This document shows, one piece after another, positions 8,879-16,517 of a DNA stretch of 16,517 bases. The translations under genes were made by a program, and so were the position numbers. Under the pieces are notes generated by a model, which saw nothing but the letters and a program-made list of their open reading frames with translations, was not told where the DNA came from and made no database searches. Position 1 is the stretch's first letter. Each line of letters starts with the position of its first letter. Location: NCBI GenBank assembly GCA_034696485.1, contig JAQIWT010000666.1, positions 1-16,517 of the forward strand. The letters are read 5' to 3'. The stretch comes from Isohypsibius dastychi. Taxonomy: Eukaryota > Tardigrada > Eutardigrada > Parachela > Isohypsibiidae.

Positions 8879-9263
8879 GTGACAACTTTCGAGCTCCAAG
8901 ATCCGGATTCGAATTTCCGAATTCCGAGTTTCATAGCAGCCTTTGGGATGTTTACAAGCGCGAAGAGATAGCTTATGGGCTCCTGGGCTGAGTGGACAAA
9001 ATCCGATTATTCCTTTAGCAAAAGTCTCCTAGTTTGGCGTTTAACCTCCAGTACAAATTGTAAATACGTCACAACGACGACAACATTTACGGTTATTTTT
9101 TAAACTTGTCGTTCCACAAGTTAAAGTTTAGTGTAACAATAACCATTCTAGCATCCTTTTTTTTTGAAGAATCATCAAACTACTGCGACGATGATTTAAA
9201 ACCTCATTCTCAAGTGAGCCGCGACGCAAACCCGAGCGGGTCGCTTGTTTTGTATGTTGTATG
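8879..9263. other. No feature recognised
   Basis: I see no open frame or repeat worth naming in this interval, apart from a T9 run at about 9160-9168. Confidence 0.5.
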
Positions 9264-9881
9264 TTGATATTGTGGCTAAGTGAGCTTGATTCAATGAAAT
9301 CGAGTTGACATGATCAATTCAGTCGGGATTTAATTCAGTTCAACAGGTCCAGTTGGATAGTAGAGTAAGTCAGATTGATTATAAAGGTTTGCCCATGGCA
9401 GCTGCGGCAGGTCAAATTCAACCATGGGCTGGCCTAGTCAGTCAACTTAACAGCATAGCGTCTACAGTTTGTGAGTCACAGAAGAGCATGGCTTCTGCAA
9501 ACCTAGCCGATTCTCAGATGCCCCCATAGGCTGTATAAAATCCCTTCACTCTAAGTTAGTATTGAAATAATCTGATCAAAAAAACCGATCCAGCGGGGAA
9601 ATGAGGACCACCCCTGTGCTTTAACTGAACCATTTGCAGATTCCTTCAGTTGACTCAAACCTGAGGCATTCGTTGTCCTAAGAGTTGCAACTCAACTGAT
9701 TCGACTTAGCGAACCCATGTTTGAATTTTAGCTGTCGGAGCGGCTTTCCAGTACAGTAGTCACACCTTCACGAGCAAGCCAGTTAACTTAAGTATGGAAA
9801 CTCGATTTGTTGAAGTGAGCAAAACCCCAACTGACTTGATCATGTCATCTTGACTCTATCGAATCAAGCTCATAGTATCAA
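9264..9881. mobile_element. Fold-back (MITE-like) element, about 0.6 kb
   Basis: The left arm 9281-9328 (TGAGCTTGATTC..., TGACATGATCA...) pairs with the right arm 9825-9872 read on the minus strand (TGAGCTTGATTC..., TGACATGATCA...). Similarity extends outward to TTGATA (9264-9269 and 9876-9881) and inward to TTCAACANNTCNAGTT at about 9341-9356. The arms are roughly 90-100 bp and diverged. The interior has no coding capacity but repeats GTTGA/TCAAC motifs. No clear target-site duplication was found, so the superfamily is open. Confidence 0.65.
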
Positions 9882-10304
9882 TGTGACCAAAATCACTCTA
9901 CTTTCCAAAGCGGGTCGTATCTATGTAGTTAACTCACGGTTGATTTTGGCCTGTCGGGGCTGCCATATGAGTGAGCGTGGTTCGTAAGTCAGAAGTGAAA
10001 CTTGATCAAAGTGAAATTGTCAATAGTCAATAGTCAATAATCAATAGTCACGTGAATTTTCGTGTGTCTGAGAAATGCTTGATGAACTTTGATCGAGTTA
10101 TACTGCGTATTCTGGTGCAATCATTGTACTGACAGCTTATCACTTTATTTGTTAAGTGTTATGTTTGTATAACCAATCGCTTGTGCGAGTTCATGGGAAC
10201 TTTTACTTACTCATCTGTTCAGCATCGGCTGCATAGCTTAACTTCGCACCAGTGATCGCGAACCCTGTTGTATTTTTCGATTTCGCTACCATACATAACG
10301 AAAT
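9882..10304 (+). promoter_or_regulatory. Upstream region of the kinase gene
   Basis: This is the 5' flank of the three-kinase gene. It holds a 7-bp tandem repeat (10021-10048). It also has a pyrimidine-rich TTACTCATCTGTTCAG at 10207-10222, which would serve as a splice acceptor for a 5'-UTR intron or trans-splicing. No TATA box can be defended. An in-frame TAA at 10296-10298, with no AG between it and the ATG at 10305, fixes that ATG as the start for this exon. Confidence 0.4.
10021..10048 (+). repeat. Four-copy 7-bp tandem repeat
   Basis: CAATAGT, CAATAGT, CAATAAT, CAATAGT in direct succession, followed by CA. Confidence 0.85.
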
Positions 10305-13300
10305 ATGGATATTTCTGAAGAATTTTTGCTTGGGAACGTGTCCATTCAATATAAAATCACTGCTCGGATCGGATCTGGCTCTTTTGGTACGGTCTATCAT
10401 GGAAAATGTTTTACGGGGGAAGACCCAGAATTACCTGGCGAAATCGCTGTGAAATACATTCATTCTTCGTCAGTAAGTCTACAAAAAATACGGAAGCAGT
10501 TTGAAAGAATGAAGGAACCGTTGGAAAAAATCATTGAGCTTCGGCATCCTCATCTAATTCGTTATTTCGCGATCACATTGCGAGAATCTCGATCTATCCT
10601 GGATTTTCCACATACCGCTGTTGTGATGGAATATGCAAACGGTAAGGCCGGTTTTGAAAATTCTTTATCGCCTCTCGTTCTTATTTTCTTATCGCGTTTG
10701 TGATATTTGAAGACGATATGATTTCAGTGCACTTTGTTTGTAATTGTGAATTTCGCTACTCAGATATGAAGCACAACTATGTCATTGGCTGATGGAAGAA
10801 AACATAATTGATTTCTGTAGCGGTGACCGAAGCTTGTCAGCTGCAGTCGTGAATTTTTCTGGGACCGAGAACATTGGTTGTAGCTGCAGGCTTATTGAGA
10901 AAGTTCCGAAACGGTCAGAAACATTGTGGTAATCGATATTTGTAAAAACTTTTCAGTCTCTCGAATGAACCTTCCTCGTCACAAAACATGCACACTCGCA
11001 AGCCACTGAAACTACGGTGTCGCAGGAGCAATGGAGTGGCGCGGGGTGGGGTAACCTAGGCAGTCTTACCGCGTTTTTGGTTCTCGACCTGCGCTTGGGC
11101 TAAAGTTTTCTTCAAACTCTGCGTTGCGCTTGCGCTTGCGCTATCCAGATTTGCCGTTTTAGCTGTGCGCTAACGCTTTCGAGAAAAGTACTGAAAAAGC
11201 GATTTCAATCAAATCAAGAGCGCGCCCTTCTCAGCTTCTCGCAGCTGGGCAAGTGAATCGATGTTAACATGGCAAAACAGTTGATTCTCAAAGTTCACAT
11301 CCGTAGTTTGCAATCTCCGAAGGTTCAAAATTATACCGGCAATGTTAAAAAGAACGAGCGAGCCGCAATCTCAGTCCTTACATACCCCGCTCTCGACACA
11401 ATTCACCTGGTATTAGTACCCGTATTCATTCGTTTTTAAACCGGAAAGAACGATTTCCGTTGCGCCAAAATTTCAAAAAATAGCGTTGCGCTTAGATAAA
11501 AAAGCCGTTGCGCTTGCGCTGCGTTTTTCTCACGTTTGGCGCTCAAACTGCGCACAAAAAACGCAAAAAACGCAGGAAAGCGCAGAAAGCGCTGCTGCCG
11601 TTAGGAAAACGCGGTAAGACTGAACCTGGCCTTACTGTATACGTCAAAAAGTTTGAGTCAGTAGAGTTTAGCTGAGTTCCGATGAATTTGTGCTTGGGAT
11701 TTGAATGAACAAATCTTTGAATCGAGCTTTCAAAAAACAACATACCTGGAAGCTTTGGCTTTACTGGGTTCGTATCATGCAGTCACAGTGTCATCCCAGG
11801 GGCTGGCATAAGGATACATGGTTCCAAAACCATTTTTCCTGGGAATATTTTATACCTGAGAGAGAATCTCACTGAGTAAGACGTGGCAGTTTGTGACGTT
11901 CATAACATTTTTCGTTTTGTCAAAGGTGGAACTCTTCAGAAGCATATCCGTGATTCTCTTCCAAATGCCCTGAAAACTGATGTCGTCCGACGGTTCTCGC
12001 GTCAAATTTTGAAGGGATTAACATATCTTCATTCCAATCGGATCGTTCACACAAACTTGACTCCAGACAACATTTTGATTTCCCTTCAGAATGGGAGCCA
12101 GATTTTGAAGATTGCTGACATTGATGACCCAGTTCTTCTAGAAGGATCGTCCACTAGAACAGGCGATATACAGAATCTTCGGGGAACTTACATGTACCTG
12201 TCACCGGAAATGGCATCGAGATTTACTGTATATCATAATGTCAGCGAATCAAGCTACTGCACGGTTGGGCGCAAAACGGATATATGGAGTTTTGGCTGTA
12301 TCTTGATCGACCTTATTCGGGGCGAGCGTCCCCGGAAATTTCAGAATCGACAAAGCAGGTCTGTTCTGGTTCTGGAAACCGAACTGAGTTATCCCGATGT
12401 ATACCGGATAATCACGTTCTTGCTCTCTGGTGGATGTCCGTATGTAGACTTCGACGTAGACCCCAGTCTTCTTGAGATAATCGGCAGTTGCCACAAACTG
12501 CGGCCGGCTGAGCGTCCAACTGCCAATGAGCTGCTATTTTTTTTATTTTTCGAGTCTCAAGAGAGTGGTGATCGACATACCAGCACAGTTGAACTTGGGT
12601 TCCCAGCCTTTGAGCTCACACAAATCATCAGCTGTGGACAGTACGGCGCTTTTTACTTGGCCAAATTGGCAGACATAAGCCAAAGTAAGGAATCGTCAGT
12701 AGACATGTGCATCGCACACAAAGTTCCGCTCTATACTGCTAGCCAGAAATCAGCTTTGGAGAACATCACACCTCACATACTTCAACTTAATCATCGCAAC
12801 ATCGTCCGGTACTACCATGTCTTGTTCTTTCCGCCATCGCTAACAGATCTCGAGTACTGCCTGGCTTTTATGGAATATTTTCCAAAAAGATCGCTGAATG
12901 AACTGGTAAAAGCCAAAACTGTTGACAAGACTGACGAACTGAACCGTTTTTGGCAACATTGGGTTCTGGACGTTGCCGAAGGCTTACAGTTTCTGCATGA
13001 TAGGAGAATCGCACACCAACATCTGAAGAGCTCCAATGTATTCATCTGCGACAAGCTTCCAGATGCCTGCCTGAAAATAGGTGGCTTGCTGCGATGCTCG
13101 AGAATAAAGCAGGCAGAAACCATTGCTGGGGAACTATCCCACAGCAAAGGTGAGTTGAGTTTCATGTCACCAGAGATGATCACCGGGATCTATCCAATCG
13201 GTCGAAAAACTGACATCTGGAGTTTTGGGTGTCTGTGTCTGGAAATGTTGGCCGGGCCACTGAAATTTTTAAGTAACCAGCCAGAAACTCGAGAACTCAA

Positions 13301-14891
13301 AACTGAGTTTGAAATAATGTGCCACATTGGGAGCGGTGGCATACCGTATATTCCGGAATGTGTTCCTCACGGCTGGAAAAGACTTCTCAAACGTTGCTTG
13401 ACGCAAAATCCGGAAGCTCGACCAACTGCCACTTTGCTCATTCTGGATATAAAACGCCTTGCACAGCTCATGAATATTGAAGTGTTATCCAATAACACGC
13501 CCTGCAACCCACCGCTTTCCGATCGCGGTTACAACAGCTGCCCGGACATCGACCACATCGAAAAAAGCACTGACAGGTGAGAAAATACTGTTCATGGCAT
13601 TGATCAAAGTCGTGCAGCTTTGAATCAAATCTTCTCTTCCTGTGATTTTTTTAATCTGTTTCTACAGAAAACGAGACAGGCTCGCAATCAGGTGAGTATT
13701 CGAGTTGTCCTACTGTATATATCGCAGCACCGAAGTTGCCCTGAACGTTTTCTTTCAACAGAGTACGGCTTGCGGACCATTCAGCGCTGATAGAAACATT
13801 CTTGATAGACGAGATCATCGCTAGAGGTGCTTTTGGTACTGTATATGTGGCAACGTGTGATGCTCATCTCGGTGATTATCAGCGGTACCGGAGTTCCGAG
13901 CAGAAGCTGGCATTAAAGTTTATATACGCCGATCCGAAGGAAGAGGATAACAAAACACGGAAAACTTTGAAGTCGATTCTTGGGATCCGAAGTGAATATC
14001 TGGTTCATCACTATTTTACGGGCACTACGATTCCAAAGATGGGAACAGAAGCACAACGATTCGTTATTGCGATGGAATTTTGTGCAGGTGAGATGTGCAT
14101 GAAGTACAGGTTATAGGTATTGTATGATATTGATATTTTGACACGTAAGTTTGACATGTACAATACTTTCATGAGTTGTGGCTTGTTCAGCAGCGCATTG
14201 GAGTAGTGTCTTTCTTCCTGCAGGTGGAACGCTTGAAGCACTCATCAGTAACAAGGAGGTGAACACAAAAGGCCGTGATTTGATAACAGCAAAACTTCTC
14301 AAAGGAATCAGATTTCTCCACTCGCATGGGATCATTCATGGCGATATTAAGCCCGCAAATATACTCCTGGTTCGAGATCAAAACCAGGAGATCAAGTTTG
14401 TGAAATACGGCGATTTGGATCAAGTGAAACTTTCAACATCATTGCCGTCTTCTCTAGCCGGGAGTTTAGTGAAAGAATCTGATCGCCGGATTGGAACTGT
14501 TTGGTACATGGCGCCCGAAAGGCTCAGTGAAGACCCGAAATCTCATTTTGGTAGCAAATGTGACATTTGGAGCCTGGGTTGTGTTCTGCTGGAACTAGCA
14601 CTGCTCGATAGGTTCACATTTGTCCGCACAACCATCGACGGCGAAGAAGAAAAGCTCAGTCATCGTGAAATGCTGGAAGATTCTGTTATATACTTGCTGA
14701 TAATGAGAGCCGTTCCGTTTATTCCGGGCCACCTGGATGAGAAGATCCGGGGAGTCATCGGTCGTTGTTTGGAATATGATTACGCAAAACGCAGTACAGC
14801 AGCCGAAATTTGTACCATGTGGAAGAAAAACAAAGATCGCAAGAGGATAGACCCGTCCACTCAGAATGGATATCAATGTAGTGTTTCCTGA
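10305..14891 (+). CDS. Triple protein-kinase-domain protein (pseudokinase-pseudokinase-kinase)
   Basis: Predicted Ser/Thr protein kinase of the STE/MEKK-like type, probably cytoplasmic, as no signal peptide or membrane segment is seen. Exons are 10305-10641, 11926-13576, 13668-13691, 13762-14087 and 14224-14891. All introns are GT-AG, the phases agree, and the sum is 3006 nt, giving 1001 residues. The ATG at 10305 has an in-frame stop just upstream. KD1 spans residues about 16-322, KD2 about 341-628 and KD3 about 684-983. Exon 2 encodes the KD1 C-lobe and all of KD2 without interruption, so that fusion is seen directly. The join to KD3 is inferred from splice sites and is supported by KD3 having no usable ATG ahead of its glycine loop. 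Only KD3 keeps the catalytic Asp (HGD, D820). The pseudokinase domains probably regulate KD3 or act as a scaffold. I know no named family with this exact architecture. Confidence 0.88.
11053..11060. repeat. Imperfect 8-bp target-site duplication, left
   Basis: AACCTAGG, against AACCTGGC at 11623-11630 (6 of 8 identical). Confidence 0.6.
11061..11622. mobile_element. Non-autonomous hAT element (MITE), 562 bp, in intron 1
   Basis: Perfect 17-bp terminal inverted repeats: CAGTCTTACCGCGTTTT at 11061-11077 and its complement at 11606-11622. They are flanked by an imperfect 8-bp duplication. Just inside both ends are many GCG-containing subterminal repeats (for example GCGTTGCGCTTGCGCTTGCG from 11121 and CGTTGCGCTTGCGCTGCG near 11506), with no transposase. 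The ends differ from the hAT element at 5286-5774, so this is a second family. The mutated duplication suggests it is older than that copy. Confidence 0.88.
11623..11630. repeat. Imperfect 8-bp target-site duplication, right
   Basis: AACCTGGC, partner of 11053-11060. Confidence 0.6.
12609..13472 (+). other. Kinase domain 2 (KD2), strongly degenerate pseudokinase
   Basis: The glycine loop is reduced to SCGQYG (348-353) and the beta-3 lysine may survive only as HK (377-378). The catalytic loop reads HQHLKSSN (476-483), with His for the catalytic Asp. The DFG position is GLL (499-501), so both metal/ATP-handling Asps are gone. The fold itself is clearly kept: LHDRRIAH, MSPEM, GRKTDIWSFGC and EARPT follow in the usual order and spacing. 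Catalysis is very unlikely. The role is probably structural or regulatory. Unlike KD1 and KD3, it has no GGTL hinge and no hinge intron (MEYFPKRSLNEL instead). Confidence 0.88.
13668..13691 (+). other. 24-nt microexon (exon 3) encoding a basic linker
   Basis: It lies between a good acceptor (TTAATCTGTTTCTACAG) and a consensus donor (CAG/GTGAGT). Introns on each side are 91 nt (13577-13667) and 70 nt (13692-13761). It is symmetric (phase 2 at both ends), so inclusion or skipping both keep the frame. It adds eight codons, giving the basic run RKRDRLAIR across the junctions, between KD2 and KD3. Skipping would give a 993-residue form. Confidence 0.7.
13799..14835 (+). other. Kinase domain 3 (KD3), the likely active kinase
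   Basis: The glycine loop is ARGAFG (691-696; first Gly is Ala). The beta-3 lysine is present (LALK, K723). The catalytic loop HGDIKPAN (818-825) keeps Asp820, Lys822 and Asn825; R of HRD is Gly, as in many non-RD kinases. The DFG position is DLD (843-845). GTVWYMAPER (APE at 876-878), CDIWSLGC and the late Arg are intact. A helix-C Glu is not evident in the expected place. It is probably catalytically competent, though the DLD and missing Glu leave doubt. It is split after CAG by intron 4 (14088-14223, 136 nt, phase 1), at the same hinge position as KD1. Confidence 0.85.
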
Positions 14892-15135
14892 TTGTTGTTT
14901 ATTGTAGTGTCTCCTGTATTGCGCTTGGTCGACTCCATCAGCCTAATCAAATACATTTAGCGTGTATCCGAGCAAGCGGATACCGGAATATCAGTGAAAC
15001 GGGTCCATTGATTCAGTACAGATGTACAACAATTATCCTAGCGACCAGCGATGATTAGTTGGATTACAAAAACAAAATTTAATCTGTCATGCGGTATACA
15101 AAACATCACTTCTAGGCATCGAAGTTTCAGCACTG

Positions 15136-15152
15136 TTTGTTATCATAACAAA
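15136..15152. repeat. 8-bp hairpin TTTGTTAT-C-ATAACAAA
   Basis: Perfect inverted repeat with a one-base centre. Weaker pairing continues outward (CAGCACTG on the left with CAGTGTTG on the right). No function assigned. Confidence 0.5.
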
Positions 15153-15586
15153 ATCCCAAATATGACAGTGTTGATCGAAGTAAACTATAGGCTTTGTGGT
15201 TTCCTAGTAAACCTCTAGTAAATTGCTGATACCAAAAGCCGCCTCTACCTTGGATTGTATCTCGTGAAGCTTTGAGCCAATGCGTCACTATGAAACACTT
15301 GTCGTTTTCTGGACAAAAAGCTCAAATATTGATCCAGAGTTGTGGTTGTGTAGAAGAATCCTGTCAGTAAAAGTACCAAGTCAACGAAGCCTACTCGGAC
15401 AAATGTAACACTGACTGCTCGGGTGCTCAGCCTCTCCTTTCAGTAATCTGAGCTGATGTCAAAATGTGCCATTGAATCTACATTGAATAGTTTTCCACGA
15501 GAACCACAAGGGTCACATAGTCTTCAAGCTCCACCGAGGTTTACGAATATCACACCGTTCAAAGAATCTCATGAAATCCCTTCAAA

Positions 15587-15602
15587 GGCTTCATATGAAG
15601 CC
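15587..15602. repeat. 16-bp perfect palindrome
   Basis: GGCTTCATATGAAGCC. No function assigned. Confidence 0.6.
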
Positions 15603-16067
15603 CCTCGAAATTGATATTTCTGGGCATTCCATCATGCATTACATTTTCTCACAGTAATTTCCATTGAAACTACACTTATTCGAGAAAAGTCAACCAAGCT
15701 CTGGTCAGGATCTCTGGCTGGAAGCAAATGTGGTTGAAAACGGGTCAAGCTGACCAAACTTTTGGCTGCTCTGTTTTATGTAGATCAGTGCTGCCTCGGC
15801 AAACCCACTGAATCGAATTCGAAACGGATGGCCTGTTCAAACGTCATCTGTCATGTTAAGACATCATTCGTGTCGGAATACAATCAATAGGATTTTATGC
15901 TCAGTTTAAAGTTTAACTAAGCGTCTTTCTGCGGGCAGCGCAAGTCGTGGCGCTACAGGTGTGGCGCTGACTGGAGACTGAAAAGTTTCTCAGCACTGTT
16001 GGTTATATCTCGTACGTCTCTCTTAGGTTACCTGTTGACCTGTTTTGTCAAGTCCAAGTTTTCACAA

Positions 16068-16450
16068 GTTCGTCCGTTGACCCGCGTCTTCAAAATCTGT
16101 CCGTTAATCGAAAAGGTGTTGAGAGCAATTGAATAATTCTGGAGAAAATTTTTTTTTAAAACAATGTTCGTCTGTTGACCCGCGTCCTCAAAATCTCTAT
16201 CGATTGACCGAAAAAGTGTTGAGAACAGTTCAATGATGTTGGAGAAAAAATTTTTTTCAAAAAAAAAGTTCGTCCGTTGACTCGCATCTTGAAACCCTCT
16301 GTCCGTTGACCGAAAAAGTGTTGAGAACAGTTCAATGATTTTGGAGGAAAATTTTTTTTTCAAAAAAAAAGTTCGTCCGTTGACCTGAACCGTCGAATAA
16401 GTCTGTCCGTTGACCTGAAAGTATTGAAAAAAGTATTGAAAAACGTTCAA
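16068..16450 (+). repeat. Tandem array (minisatellite/satellite), about 100-bp unit
   Basis: Units start with GTTCGTC(C/T)GTTGA at 16068, 16166, 16268 and 16371, giving periods of 98, 102 and 103 bp; the fourth is partial. Each unit has a second internal GTCCGTTGACC- or TCGATTGACC-like block, then GTGTTGAGAACAGTTCAATGA and an A/T-rich run. The subrepeat suggests the unit arose from a shorter ancestral repeat. An incidental minus-strand open frame across it is not a gene. Confidence 0.88.
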
Positions 16451-16486
16451 GGAAAGTGTCGGAAATCGGTGGGGGTTTTGCTCGGT

Positions 16487-16517
<31 letters not shown>
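16487..16517. repeat. Terminal poly-G tract (31 G, reaches window end)
   Basis: Preceded by GGTGGGGGTTTTGCTCGGT. It runs to the last base, so the true length is unknown; assembly probably stopped here. Confidence 0.95.

Larger units (their letters stand above)
10642..11925 (+). other. Intron 1 of the triple-kinase gene, 1284 nt, phase 1
   Basis: Donor G/GTAAGG at 10641/10642 and acceptor TTTTGTCAAAG at 11925. Splicing gives an uninterrupted EYANGGTLQKHI hinge. The intron is long because it holds a 562-bp hAT MITE (11061-11622). The remainder shows no gene. Confidence 0.9.
10350..12555 (+). other. Kinase domain 1 (KD1), predicted pseudokinase that may bind ATP
   Basis: The glycine loop GSGSFG (residues 23-28) and the VAIK-type lysine (IAVK, K50) are intact, and a helix-C Glu is available (E71 or E74). 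The catalytic loop reads HTNLTPDN (154-161): Asp to Asn at 156 and Lys to Thr at 158, with the metal-binding Asn161 kept. DFG is DID (177-179), so the metal-binding Asp is kept. SPE, DIWSFG and the C-lobe Arg (ERPT) are present. Loss of the HRD aspartate predicts little or no phosphotransfer but possible nucleotide binding, as in the HGN loop of JAK JH2 domains. The domain is split by intron 1 (10642-11925) after ANG, at the hinge. Confidence 0.85.
14892..16060. other. 3' flank of the kinase gene, no further gene seen
   Basis: I find no coding region and no AATAAA close to the kinase stop codon. Small inverted repeats are listed separately. A GTATCCG/CGGATAC hairpin lies at 14964-14983. Confidence 0.5.

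Noticed and set aside
12812-13183. 123-codon open frame antisense to KD2
   Set aside because: It is the shadow of a clear kinase domain on the plus strand.
14039-14891. KD3 as a separate gene
   Set aside because: The first in-frame ATG in exon 4 lies after the glycine loop and beta-3 lysine, so a separate start would give a truncated kinase; in-phase splice sites to KD2 fit better.
16028-16450. 140-codon open frame on the minus strand
   Set aside because: It lies entirely in the tandem array; its repeated Phe/Lys/Asn-rich peptide follows the DNA repeat and loses register where the unit is 98 bp.
16068-16450. Possible CRISPR-like array
   Set aside because: Whole units of about 100 bp are repeated with no short-repeat/unique-spacer pattern, and the genome is eukaryotic.

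Overview
The window looks like a piece of an animal (invertebrate) nuclear genome. The coding regions are split by short GT-AG introns (about 70-140 nt), the mobile DNA is of eukaryotic Tigger/pogo and hAT type, and there are no bacterial operons, Shine-Dalgarno sites or CRISPR. The sequence ends in a run of 31 G, so it is probably a contig that stopped at a homopolymer. The species cannot be fixed by reading; a small-genome ecdysozoan such as a tardigrade is only a guess.

Layout. Positions 1-764: no gene seen. Positions 765-4400: a Tigger/pogo-type DNA transposon with 21-bp terminal inverted repeats, TA target-site duplications and a five-exon transposase. All three acidic catalytic residues are visible, but the frame is broken by two single-base shifts. 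Its third intron is 1.29 kb and carries antisense exon-like sequence. Positions 4403-8750: scattered exon-like segments on both strands that I cannot assign to a family, interrupted by a clean non-autonomous hAT element (5286-5774, perfect 8-bp duplication), a 132-nt hairpin (6948-7079), two poly-C tracts and a fragment of a second Tigger-like copy (8746-8878). Positions 9264-9881: a fold-back element of about 0.6 kb.

The main gene is at 10305-14891 on the + strand: five exons encoding a predicted 1001-residue protein with three protein-kinase domains in a row. KD1 keeps its ATP-binding loop and lysine but has Asn for the catalytic Asp (HTN). KD2 has lost nearly every catalytic motif (HQH; GLL in place of DFG). 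KD3 keeps HGD, the loop Asn and APE, and is the only domain likely to catalyse phosphotransfer. KD1 and KD3 share an intron at the same residue and phase and the same D-x-D form of the DFG motif, so they look like products of an internal duplication. KD2 lacks both. A 24-nt microexon encodes a basic linker between KD2 and KD3. Intron 1 carries a second non-autonomous hAT element (11061-11622). The layout suggests a kinase controlled by pseudokinases in cis, comparable in logic to JAK JH2-JH1 but with two pseudokinase domains.

Positions 14892-16060: no gene seen. Positions 16068-16450: a tandem repeat of about 100 bp, followed by the terminal poly-G.
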